64,000 bases of DNA, taken from NCBI RefSeq assembly GCF_900115805.1, contig NZ_FOXU01000007.1, positions 141,418 through 205,417 of the forward strand. The letters are read 5' to 3'. Each line of letters begins with the position of its first letter. Positions within the stretch are counted from its first letter, which is position 1. Shown here in pieces: positions 54,927 through 64,000 of this stretch. This DNA comes from Psychrobacillus psychrotolerans. GTDB lineage: Bacteria > Bacillota > Bacilli > Bacillales_A > Planococcaceae. The position numbers were made by a program, and so were the translations under genes. Under the pieces are notes generated by a model. That model was given only the letters and a program-made list of their open reading frames with translations, was not told the origin of the DNA and did no database searches.

Positions 54927-56063
54927 ATGAAATTCGAAGTAATGAGAGATAGTTTATTAGAGGGATTAAGCGATGTTATAAAAGCAGTAAGTTCCAAAAC
55001 AACAATTCCAATTCTGACTGGATTGAAATTAGAAATTACTAATAAAGGACTTTATATTACTGGTAGTGATTCAGATATTACTATTCAAACTTTTATACCT
55101 GTTGAAAAAAATGGTGAACAAGTTATTAGTATTACAGAACCTGGATCTATCGTCCTACAAGCAAGAGTATTCAATGAAATTGTACGGAAGTTGCCTACCA
55201 ATAATGTAGAAATTGAAGTTACCAATCAATTTCAAACACATATTAGATCAGGAAAATCAGAATTTAATCTTATTGGATTAGATGCATCGGAATATCCAAT
55301 GCTTCCTGAAATAGAAGAAGAAAGACAATTCTTCATTCCATCTGATTTACTTAAGTCAATTATTAAAGAAACAGTATTTGCAGTATCGACTTCAGAAAGT
55401 CGTCCAGTCCTTACTGGTGTCAATTGGCAAGTTAAGGATGGGGAACTTCACTGTATAGCTACTGATAGTCATAGATTAGCTAAGAGAAAAACAGCTATTA
55501 AAGATTTACCAGAGGAAGAATATAGTATCGTTATTCCTGGGAAAAGCTTAAATGAATTAAATAAAATTTTAGAGGAAACATCATCAGAAGTTGCGATTGT
55601 GATGACTCAACAACAAGTTTTATTTAAAACAGGAAACGTGCTATTTTACTCTCGATTATTAGAAGGTAATTATCCGGATACTTCAAGATTAATCCCAAAT
55701 GAAAGTAAAACAACTATCTTGGTTAACAGTAAATCTTTACTGCAAGCAATTGATAGAGCTTCTTTACTTGCACGTGAAGAAAGAAACAATGTTGTTCGTT
55801 TTTCCACTTTAGGAAATGGATTTATAGAAGTTTCTTCTAACTCACCAGAAATAGGTAATGTCGAAGAACAAATTCAAGCTGAAGAAATAGATGGCGAAGA
55901 ATTGAAGATTTCATTTAGCGCCAAATATATGATGGATGCTTTAAAAGCTATTGATGGTCAAGATGTTAAGATCTTATTCACAGGGGCTATGAGACCATTT
56001 ATATTGAAATCTGTGCATGATGATTCCATACTACAACTAATTTTGCCAGTTAGAACTTACTAA
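54927..56063 (+). CDS. dnaN: DNA polymerase III beta subunit (sliding clamp)
   Basis: A 378-residue clamp made of three similar domains of about 125 residues; dimers encircle DNA. Typical segments are MKFEVMRDSLLEGLSDVIKAVSSKTTIPILTGL-type start and the C-terminal ILPVRTY. ATG after AGTGAGG. Ends at a terminator before rlbA. Confidence 0.98.
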   Translation: MKFEVMRDSLLEGLSDVIKAVSSKTTIPILTGLKLEITNKGLYITGSDSDITIQTFIPVEKNGEQVISITEPGSIVLQARVFNEIVRKLPTNNVEIEVTNQFQTHIRSGKSEFNLIGLDASEYPMLPEIEEERQFFIPSDLLKSIIKETVFAVSTSESRPVLTGVNWQVKDGELHCIATDSHRLAKRKTAIKDLPEEEYSIVIPGKSLNELNKILEETSSEVAIVMTQQQVLFKTGNVLFYSRLLEGNYPDTSRLIPNESKTTILVNSKSLLQAIDRASLLAREERNNVVRFSTLGNGFIEVSSNSPEIGNVEEQIQAEEIDGEELKISFSAKYMMDALKAIDGQDVKILFTGAMRPFILKSVHDDSILQLILPVRTY

Positions 56064-56072
56064 TATTCATGA

Positions 56073-56103
56073 GGTAGTCACATTTGTGGCTACCTTTTTT
56101 TTT
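56073..56103 (+). terminator. Terminator of dnaN
   Basis: GGTAGtCACatttGTGgCTACC hairpin followed by nine T, ten bases after the dnaN stop. Confidence 0.9.
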
Positions 56104-56342
56104 AGGGATTTTTTCCTTACATATTGTCCGCGTTGGTTGCGTAGATGCTTGAGTTACTTCAAGATATCGATAAAAGCTAAGGCGGCCTTTTCCTAGAATT
56201 CTTCCAGCAATTGATACTCTGATAAGCTCAACGAGGAAGACCATTGTCGGAGCATATATAGGGGCTCACGCTTTTCTTTGCTTATTTCGGTATTTGAGGT
56301 AAAATGAAGGGATAATGAAAATGAGAAGAGGTTGAGTTATTG
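56104..56342. other. Spacer with unlike base composition
   Basis: About 240 bases before rlbA with no gene. Its centre (56125-56270) is noticeably richer in G+C than nearby spacers and contains phrases such as CTAAGGCGGCC, CTCAACGAGGAAGACC and GGGGCTCACGC, which look like a worn intergenic repeat element. A promoter for the downstream operon lies at its right end. Confidence 0.35.
56278..56305 (+). promoter_or_regulatory. Candidate promoter of rlbA-recF
   Basis: TTGCTT (56278-56283) and TAAAAT (56300-56305) with a 16-bp spacer, about 40 bases upstream of rlbA. Confidence 0.45.
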
Positions 56343-56570
56343 ATGGAAGAAATTCGATTTGACTCAGAATATATAACACTTGGGCAATTATTAAAAATGA
56401 CAGATACAATTAGCTCTGGCGGAATGGCCAAATGGTTTTTAAGTGAGCATGAAGTATTTGTTAACGGAGAAGTAGATCAACGAAGAGGTCGTAAATTACG
56501 TCATAATGACGTCGTAAATATTCCGGAAGTAGGAAGATATAAATTGGTTGGACCTGAGAACGGGGCTTGA
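56343..56570 (+). CDS. rlbA: S4-domain RNA-binding protein RlbA (YaaA)
   Basis: A 75-residue protein, almost all one S4 RNA-binding domain ([50 protein letters not shown]). Linked to ribosome assembly and always found between dnaN and recF. ATG 56343, after AGAGGTTGAG; a TTG one codon earlier is possible. The stop is one base before recF's start. Confidence 0.93.
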   Translation: MEEIRFDSEYITLGQLLKMTDTISSGGMAKWFLSEHEVFVNGEVDQRRGRKLRHNDVVNIPEVGRYKLVGPENGA

Positions 56571-56571
56571 C

Positions 56572-57687
56572 ATGTATATTGAACGTTTAGAGTTAAAAGA
56601 TTTCCGTAATTATGATTCAATTGAAATGAATTTTTCCTCTAAGATCAATGTATTAATAGGTGAAAATGCGCAAGGTAAAACAAATTTGATGGAGTCTCTC
56701 TATGTATTATCCATGGCCAAGTCTCATAGGACCTCAAACGATAAAGAATTGATACGTTGGGACGCAGACTATGGTAAAATAAAAGGGGATATTCAAAAAA
56801 AATATGGACACTTACCTTTGGAATTAATTCTTTCCAAAAAAGGGAAAAAGGCCAAGGTAAACCATTTAGAACAAACACGGTTAAGCGATTATATAGGTCA
56901 GCTTAATGTCGTAATGTTTGCTCCAGAAGATTTATATTTAGTAAAAGGTAGTCCACAAGTGAGAAGACGATTTCTTGATATGGAAATCGGTCAAATTTCC
57001 CCTATTTATTTACATGATTTACTTCAATTCCAAAAAATAATGAAACAGCGAAATCATATTTTAAAACAACATCAAGGGAAGTCGATGTTAAATGATGTGA
57101 TGTTCGATGTTTATACAGAACAATATATAGAATCCGCTGTAAAAGTGATTCAAAAGAGATTTCACTTTATGCAATTGCTACAACAATGGGCAGAACCCAT
57201 TCACTTTGGGATTTCTAGAGGTTTAGAAAAATTGCGAATTACCTATAACTCTTCAACTGGGATTCAACCAGAATGGTCAACAAATGAAATGAAAAATCAT
57301 CTCGAAAAAAAAATAGCAGAAAGTCAGAGTAGAGAACTCTACCGTGGTGTATCCTTAATCGGACCACATCGTGATGATTTACAATTCTTTGTAAATGAGT
57401 ATGACGTTCAAACTTATGGATCCCAAGGACAGCAGCGAACAACGGCATTATCTTTAAAACTTGCTGAAATTGAATTAATAAAACAGGAGGTTGGTGAATC
57501 TCCTGTTTTATTACTGGATGATGTTCTATCTGAACTAGATGATTACCGACAATCTCACTTGTTGAATACAATTCAAGGAGATGTACAAACATTTGTAACG
57601 ACTACAAGTGTAGAAGGAATTGCACATGAAACGATTCAGCAGGCCGAGTTGTTTCATGTGGAACAAGGGACAATAGTAGACCCGTAA
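56572..57687 (+). CDS. recF: DNA replication and repair protein RecF
   Basis: A 371-residue SMC-like ATPase that loads RecA at gapped DNA with RecO/RecR. Walker A is GENAQGKTN, the signature [18 protein letters not shown], Walker [17 protein letters not shown] 56572, with GGGG upstream inside rlbA. A parS-like sequence lies in its last codons. Confidence 0.97.
   Translation: MYIERLELKDFRNYDSIEMNFSSKINVLIGENAQGKTNLMESLYVLSMAKSHRTSNDKELIRWDADYGKIKGDIQKKYGHLPLELILSKKGKKAKVNHLEQTRLSDYIGQLNVVMFAPEDLYLVKGSPQVRRRFLDMEIGQISPIYLHDLLQFQKIMKQRNHILKQHQGKSMLNDVMFDVYTEQYIESAVKVIQKRFHFMQLLQQWAEPIHFGISRGLEKLRITYNSSTGIQPEWSTNEMKNHLEKKIAESQSRELYRGVSLIGPHRDDLQFFVNEYDVQTYGSQGQQRTTALSLKLAEIELIKQEVGESPVLLLDDVLSELDDYRQSHLLNTIQGDVQTFVTTTSVEGIAHETIQQAELFHVEQGTIVDP
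57650..57665. promoter_or_regulatory. parS-like site at the end of recF
   Basis: TGTTTCATGTGGAACA, one base from the parS consensus (CATGTG for CACGTG). Confidence 0.7.
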
Positions 57688-57733
57688 AAATTAGTGACGA
57701 ATATAAATGGTAAACAAAATAATTATTAAATGA

Positions 57734-59701
<1,968 letters not shown>

Positions 59702-59728
59702 GAAAGTGTGTGACTGGAGGTCTTTAGG

Positions 59729-62245
59729 ATGTCAGAAATACCGAATAAAGGCGTTAAAGGGATTAATATTAGTACAGAAATGAGAACCTCATTTCTAGAT
59801 TATGCAATGAGTGTTATTGTATCCCGTGCCTTACCAGACGTTCGTGACGGGCTAAAACCTGTACATCGTCGAATTTTATATGGTATGCAAGAGTTGGGGA
59901 ATACGCCTGATAAACCTCATAAGAAATCGGCTCGTATTGTAGGAGACGTAATGGGGAAATATCATCCACATGGTGACTCATCTATTTATGATGCAATGGT
60001 CCGTATGGCGCAAGATTTTAGTTATCGTTATATGCTAGTAGATGGTCATGGAAACTTTGGTTCTGTAGATGGTGACGGAGCAGCGGCAATGCGTTATACA
60101 GAATCACGTATGTCTAAAATTGCTTTAGAGTTATTGCGAGATATCAATAAAAACACCATCGATTATAAAGATAACTATGACGGACAAGAAAAAGAACCAG
60201 TTGTATTACCTAGTAGATATCCTAACTTACTTGTAAACGGTGCTTCTGGAATTGCTGTTGGGATGGCTACGAACATTCCATCACATAATCTAGGAGAAGT
60301 AATTGACGGAGTGTTAGCTCTAGCTGAAAATCCTGCTATTACGATTGAAGAGTTAATGTCGATTATACCTGGACCAGATTTTCCAACGGGTGGTATTATT
60401 TTAGGCCGCAGCGGAATTCGTCGAGCTTATGAAACAGGTAGAGGCTCTATATTAATACGTGCAAAAGTGGAAATTGAAGTAAAATCAAGTGGTAAAGAAG
60501 TTATTCTTGTTAAGGAATTACCATATCAAGTAAACAAAGCTCGTTTAATAGAAAAAATCGCAGAATTAGTACGCGATAAAAAAATTGATGGAATTACGCA
60601 TTTAGCAGATGAATCTGATCGTAATGGAATGCGAATTGTCATTGAAGTACGGAAGGATGCAAATTCTCACGTATTATTAAATAATTTATATAAACAAACT
60701 GCATTACAGTCAAGCTTTGGCGTTAATATGCTTGCATTAGTAGATAACCAACCAAAAGTTTTGAATATAAAAGAAATGCTTTATCATTACTTAGAACATC
60801 AAAAAGTAGTAATACGTCGTCGCACACAGTTTGAACTGAACAAGGCTCAAGATCGAGCACATATTTTAGAGGGACTTCGAATTGCTTTAGACCATATCGA
60901 CGAAATTATTAAGTTAATCCGTGCTTCACAAACAGGCGAAGAAGCCAAAAATGGATTGATAGAGACTTTCAATTTATCAGAAAGACAAGCACAAGCTATA
61001 TTAGATATGCGTTTACAACGTTTAACTGGTTTAGAACGTGATAAAATTGAAGAAGAATATAAAAACTTAATGACACTAATTGAAGAACTAAAATTCATTT
61101 TGGCAAATGAGTATCGTGTAGTGGAAATAATTAAAGAAGAAATCTCTGAGATTAGAGATCGCTACGCAGACAAACGCCGAACTGAAATTGTTGCTGGAGG
61201 AGCAGAAGTTTTAGAGGATGAAGATTTAATCCCTGTAGAAAATTCTGTGCTTACTTTAACAAACAAAGGATATATTAAACGACTACCTGCTAATACGTAT
61301 AAGAGCCAAAAAAGAGGTGGACGTGGTGTACAAGGAATGGGTACAAATGAAGATGACTTTGTAGAACATTTATTGTACACATCAACACATGACACAATTC
61401 TCTTCTTTACAAACAAAGGGAAAGTTTATCGAGCTCGAGGATTTGAAATTCCAGAATACGGTCGTACAGCTAAAGGCTTGCCAATTATAAACCTATTAGG
61501 TGTAGAAAAAGACGAACAGGTTACTGCTATGATTCCAATGGCATCATTTGAAGAGGAAAATTACTTTATCTTCACAACGAAGTATGGGATAACAAAACGT
61601 TCTCCTGTTACTGGATTTGCACATATTCGTGCAAATGGGTTGATTGCTATTTCATTGCGTGAGGAAGATGAACTTATTGCTGTACGCTTAACTAATGGTG
61701 AGAAACAAATCATTATTGGGACAAGACAAGGTAAATTAGTTCGATTCGAAGAAACCGATATACGTTCGATGGGTAGAACTGCCGGAGGAGTAAGAGGGAT
61801 TCGTCTGAAAGACGATGACTATGTAGTTGGTATGGAAATTATCGAACCTGAGCAAGAGATTTTAGTTGTTACAGAAAATGGATACGGCAAACGAACTCCA
61901 GAGTCGGAATATCGCTTGCAAAGTCGCGGTGGTATGGGTGTTAAAACTTGCCAAATCACCGACAAAAATGGTCCTTTATCAGCTGTTAAGGCGGTTAACG
62001 GAACAGAAGACTTAATGCTAATTACGATTAATGGAATGCTTATCCGTATGGATGTAAAAGACATTTCTAAAACAGGCCGTAGTACACAGGGCGTTCGCTT
62101 AATGAGGTTATCAGGAGATGAATTAATTTCTACTGTAGCTAAAGTTGAAAAAGAAGATGATGACGAAGATATTTTAGAAAATTTAGAAGAAGATTCTACA
62201 TTGGAAGAAATTGAAACACCATCAACGGAAGAACAATCTGAATAA
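59729..62245 (+). CDS. gyrA: DNA gyrase subunit A
   Basis: An 838-residue DNA cleavage/rejoining subunit. The catalytic Tyr is in [12 protein letters not shown]; the quinolone-determining region reads [19 protein letters not shown], with Ser where susceptible strains have it and Asp at the acidic position. Six-blade C-terminal domain with the GyrA box (QKRGGRGV, residues about 528-535), so it should introduce negative supercoils. Acidic tail rich in Glu and Asp. ATG after TGGAGGTC. Confidence 0.98.
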   Translation: MSEIPNKGVKGINISTEMRTSFLDYAMSVIVSRALPDVRDGLKPVHRRILYGMQELGNTPDKPHKKSARIVGDVMGKYHPHGDSSIYDAMVRMAQDFSYRYMLVDGHGNFGSVDGDGAAAMRYTESRMSKIALELLRDINKNTIDYKDNYDGQEKEPVVLPSRYPNLLVNGASGIAVGMATNIPSHNLGEVIDGVLALAENPAITIEELMSIIPGPDFPTGGIILGRSGIRRAYETGRGSILIRAKVEIEVKSSGKEVILVKELPYQVNKARLIEKIAELVRDKKIDGITHLADESDRNGMRIVIEVRKDANSHVLLNNLYKQTALQSSFGVNMLALVDNQPKVLNIKEMLYHYLEHQKVVIRRRTQFELNKAQDRAHILEGLRIALDHIDEIIKLIRASQTGEEAKNGLIETFNLSERQAQAILDMRLQRLTGLERDKIEEEYKNLMTLIEELKFILANEYRVVEIIKEEISEIRDRYADKRRTEIVAGGAEVLEDEDLIPVENSVLTLTNKGYIKRLPANTYKSQKRGGRGVQGMGTNEDDFVEHLLYTSTHDTILFFTNKGKVYRARGFEIPEYGRTAKGLPIINLLGVEKDEQVTAMIPMASFEEENYFIFTTKYGITKRSPVTGFAHIRANGLIAISLREEDELIAVRLTNGEKQIIIGTRQGKLVRFEETDIRSMGRTAGGVRGIRLKDDDYVVGMEIIEPEQEILVVTENGYGKRTPESEYRLQSRGGMGVKTCQITDKNGPLSAVKAVNGTEDLMLITINGMLIRMDVKDISKTGRSTQGVRLMRLSGDELISTVAKVEKEDDDEDILENLEEDSTLEEIETPSTEEQSE

Positions 62246-62250
62246 AAAAT

Positions 62251-62292
62251 AAAAACACACCCTTAAATAATTTTATTTAAGGGTGTGTTTTT
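62251..62292 (+). terminator. Terminator of gyrBA
   Basis: AAAAACACACCCTTAAATAA pairs with TTATTTAAGGGTGTGTTTTT; a perfect stem right after the gyrA stop. Confidence 0.95.
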
Positions 62293-62372
62293 GTATCTAG
62301 TTTAAATTCCATATACTTTCATGATGAATATTTAGTATAATAAATGAAATATTAGGAAAGAAGGAATACTTT

Positions 62373-63479
62373 ATGAACCAAAGCCTCATTAACTTAGAGC
62401 AATTAAAATTAGGTACGATAATTGCAGAAGATATATTAGTAAACACTAATTCACCTATCATTCATAAAGAGGCAAAGGTAACTAGAGAACTTATTCAAGT
62501 GTTGCGAGCTTTTAATATAACTAAAGTACCCGTTGTTCTAGAAAATGTTTTTAATAGATCAGATGAAGAGATTAAAAAGTTAAATGAGGATAGAGTAGAA
62601 TCTCTTCCAATAGATGAAAAACCGATAGTGACTACGAGTTTTGTTCAATTATATAAAGATGCTGTAGATAGCTTCTATAAAGAATTCATGGGCTGGGAAT
62701 CAGGCATGAAAGTAGATGTAGCAAAACTAAGGAACATTATTATGCCTTTAGTTGAAAAAGCAATGGTAGAAAAACAAGTATTTTCTCTCTTAAATATGTA
62801 TTCTAAAATGGATAAATATATAGCACATCATTCTATAGCAGTTGGAATTATTTCAGGAGCAATAGCGAAAAAGTTGAATTACTCTTCTGGTCAAATAACG
62901 CAAATGGCTACGGCCGGTCTAATGGCTGATATAGGTATGGCAAAAGTAGATTCCAAAATAAGAGATAAAAAGTCTGCCCTAACTGAATTCGACTTTTCGG
63001 AGATAAAAAAACATACCATTTATAGTTTTCAAATGATAAAAGATAGTCCTTTATTAAAACCTGAAATGAAGCTAGCAATTTTCCAACATCATGAACGTTT
63101 AGACGGAAGTGGATATCCTAAAAGTGATAAATTGGATAATGTTTCTGTTTACTCACAAATAATAGCAGTAGCTGATGTCTATCATGCGATGACTTCAGAA
63201 CGAGTTTACCGTGCCAAGAGTTCCTCTTTTAAAGTATTAGAAATGATTCGGGAAGAAGGATTTGGAAAGTATAATATAGAAGTCGTAAACAAATTAATAG
63301 AATTAGTAGGGTCTTTACCAATTTCAACGCGGGTTCTTCTATCAAATGGAGAAAAAGGAGAAGTAATTTTCTTACATAGAGATTCTCCTATGCGCCCAAT
63401 GATTCGATTATCTGATAGTGGGCAAATAATAGATTTAGCTGCTAAAAGAACTCTTCATATAGAAAGTGTTATTAGTTAA
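62373..63479 (+). CDS. HD-GYP-type protein with altered HD motif
   Basis: A 368-residue protein of the c-di-GMP phosphodiesterase HD-GYP family. The first ligand motif (AHHSIAVG, 151-158), HHERLDGSGYP (239-249) and the ADVYHAMTSERVYR block are good matches, but the HD pair that should bind metal reads AD (Ala185-Asp186, GLMADIGMAK). Catalysis is therefore doubtful and it may only bind a ligand or partner. The N-terminal 130 residues hold no known domain. ATG after AAAGAAGG. Same place (gyrA to rrn) as in related Planococcaceae, from memory. Confidence 0.85.
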   Translation: MNQSLINLEQLKLGTIIAEDILVNTNSPIIHKEAKVTRELIQVLRAFNITKVPVVLENVFNRSDEEIKKLNEDRVESLPIDEKPIVTTSFVQLYKDAVDSFYKEFMGWESGMKVDVAKLRNIIMPLVEKAMVEKQVFSLLNMYSKMDKYIAHHSIAVGIISGAIAKKLNYSSGQITQMATAGLMADIGMAKVDSKIRDKKSALTEFDFSEIKKHTIYSFQMIKDSPLLKPEMKLAIFQHHERLDGSGYPKSDKLDNVSVYSQIIAVADVYHAMTSERVYRAKSSSFKVLEMIREEGFGKYNIEVVNKLIELVGSLPISTRVLLSNGEKGEVIFLHRDSPMRPMIRLSDSGQIIDLAAKRTLHIESVIS

Positions 63480-63487
63480 AGTAACCT

Positions 63488-63530
63488 AAACTCTTTCTTC
63501 TTTTGTTAGGAGAGGAAAGAGTTTAATATT
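63488..63530 (+). terminator. Terminator-like hairpin after the HD-GYP gene
   Basis: AAACTCTTTC and GAAAGAGTTT pair across a 17-base loop, followed by an AT-rich but not pure T run. Confidence 0.6.
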
Positions 63531-63546
63531 ATTTTACAATAAAGTG

Positions 63547-63575
63547 TTGACATACTTCCGAAAGCTTGATATTAT
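63547..63575 (+). promoter_or_regulatory. rRNA operon promoter
   Basis: TTGACA (63547-63552) and TATTAT (63570-63575) with a 17-bp spacer, preceded by an AT-rich upstream stretch. Transcription should start near 63582, about 200 bases before 16S. The leader includes TTGAAAACTGAACA, common in Bacillales rRNA leaders and spacers. Confidence 0.88.
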
Positions 63576-63748
63576 ATAGAAGTCGCCAAAACGACATTAC
63601 AACAACATGAACATTGAAAACTGAACATGCAAAACGTTAAGAAACATAGCTTTCAACTAACTTGTTAGGATGATAGCAAAACAATTTTGGACATCATTTA
63701 ATGATGATGCCAGCAAAACAAAATGAGCTTTTAAACTAGTTCTAATTT

Positions 63749-63783
63749 GTTCCTTCCGATGTGCTCTGCACATCGGAAGGAAC
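63749..63783 (+). other. Perfect hairpin immediately upstream of 16S rRNA
   Basis: GTTCCTTCCGATGTGC and GCACATCGGAAGGAAC pair over 16 bp with no mismatch and a three-base loop (TCT), ending two bases before the start of 16S. No T-run follows, so it is not a terminator; a role in processing or a barrier to refolding is possible. Confidence 0.85.
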
Positions 63784-63785
63784 TA

Positions 63786-64000
63786 TTATGGAGAGTTTGA
63801 TCCTGGCTCAGGACGAACGCTGGCGGCATGCCTAATACATGCAAGTCGAGCGAATGACGAAGAAGCTTGCTTCTTCTGATTTAGCGGCGGACGGGTGAGT
63901 AACACGTGGGCAACCTGCCCTGTAGATTGGGATAACTCCGGGAAACCGGGGCTAATACCGAATAATCCATTTCCTCTCATGGGGAGATGTTAAAAGACGG
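63786..64000 (+). rRNA. rrs: 16S ribosomal RNA, 5' part
   Basis: Begins TTATGGAGAGTTTGATCCTG, the universal 16S 5' end, and runs through GCGGACGGGTGAGTAACACG to the window edge, so it is cut off after about 215 of some 1550 bases. V1 and the start of V2 are included; wording is of Bacillales type. Confidence 0.98.

Noticed and set aside
56050..56244. 64-codon - strand frame in the dnaN-rlbA gap
   Set aside because: It runs through the dnaN terminator and stop codon, and has no ribosome site or recognisable domain.
63786..63980. 64-codon - strand frame inside 16S rRNA
   Set aside because: This is ribosomal RNA; such frames are common spurious calls.

Overview
This window is the replication-origin region of a low-GC, endospore-forming Gram-positive bacterium of the Bacillales. 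The gene order rpmH-dnaA-dnaN-rlbA-recF-gyrB-gyrA-rRNA, the bipartite DnaA-box origin on both sides of dnaA, soj/spo0J/noc, the walRKHIJ operon and yyaC (a sporulation protein) all point there. The wording of the partial 16S gene at the right end and the gyrA-HD-GYP-rrn order suggest Planococcaceae, possibly Psychrobacillus or a close relative; this is an inference from memory, not a search.

Layout. Replication starts near 53-55 kb. To the right (53.4-64 kb) genes lie on the + strand: dnaA, dnaN, rlbA, recF, gyrB, gyrA, an HD-GYP protein and the start of an rRNA operon. To the left most genes are on the - strand, also pointing away from the origin: rpmH, rnpA, yidC, khpB, mnmE, mnmG, rsmG, noc, parA, parB (43.8-52.9 kb); a DUF554 gene, mscS, DUF951, ychF, rpsF-ssb-rpsR (38-43.7 kb); yybS, gdpP, rplI, dnaC (33-38 kb); purA; an M23 peptidase and the walRKHIJ-htrC-rlmH block (21.8-32.9 kb). 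From about 21 kb leftwards the content becomes accessory: a chemoreceptor, a DMT transporter, a three-gene ABC exporter, metNIQ, mqo, an ECF S component, a cell-wall endopeptidase, a PgeF-type enzyme and a GlnKL-like two-component system beside a dicarboxylate/amino-acid symporter. Many of these are head-on to replication.

The most novel-looking locus is at the left end (0.5-2.1 kb): an XRE-HTH/TPR regulator of the RNPP type followed one base later by a 43-residue secreted-peptide precursor, with three phased TCTACAA repeats over the likely promoter. This looks like an undescribed peptide quorum-sensing pair, and a divergent YvrJ-family small membrane protein lies beside it.

Other points of interest are a DnaA-box cluster around rlmH, 30 kb from the origin; parS sites in parB, by noc and at the end of recF; a near-consensus Noc site upstream of walR; a MetN lacking its C-terminal sensor domain; an HD-GYP protein whose HD motif reads AD; and a perfect 16-bp hairpin immediately upstream of 16S rRNA. 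Protein families are assigned by recognising motifs in the translated sequence. No database search was run.
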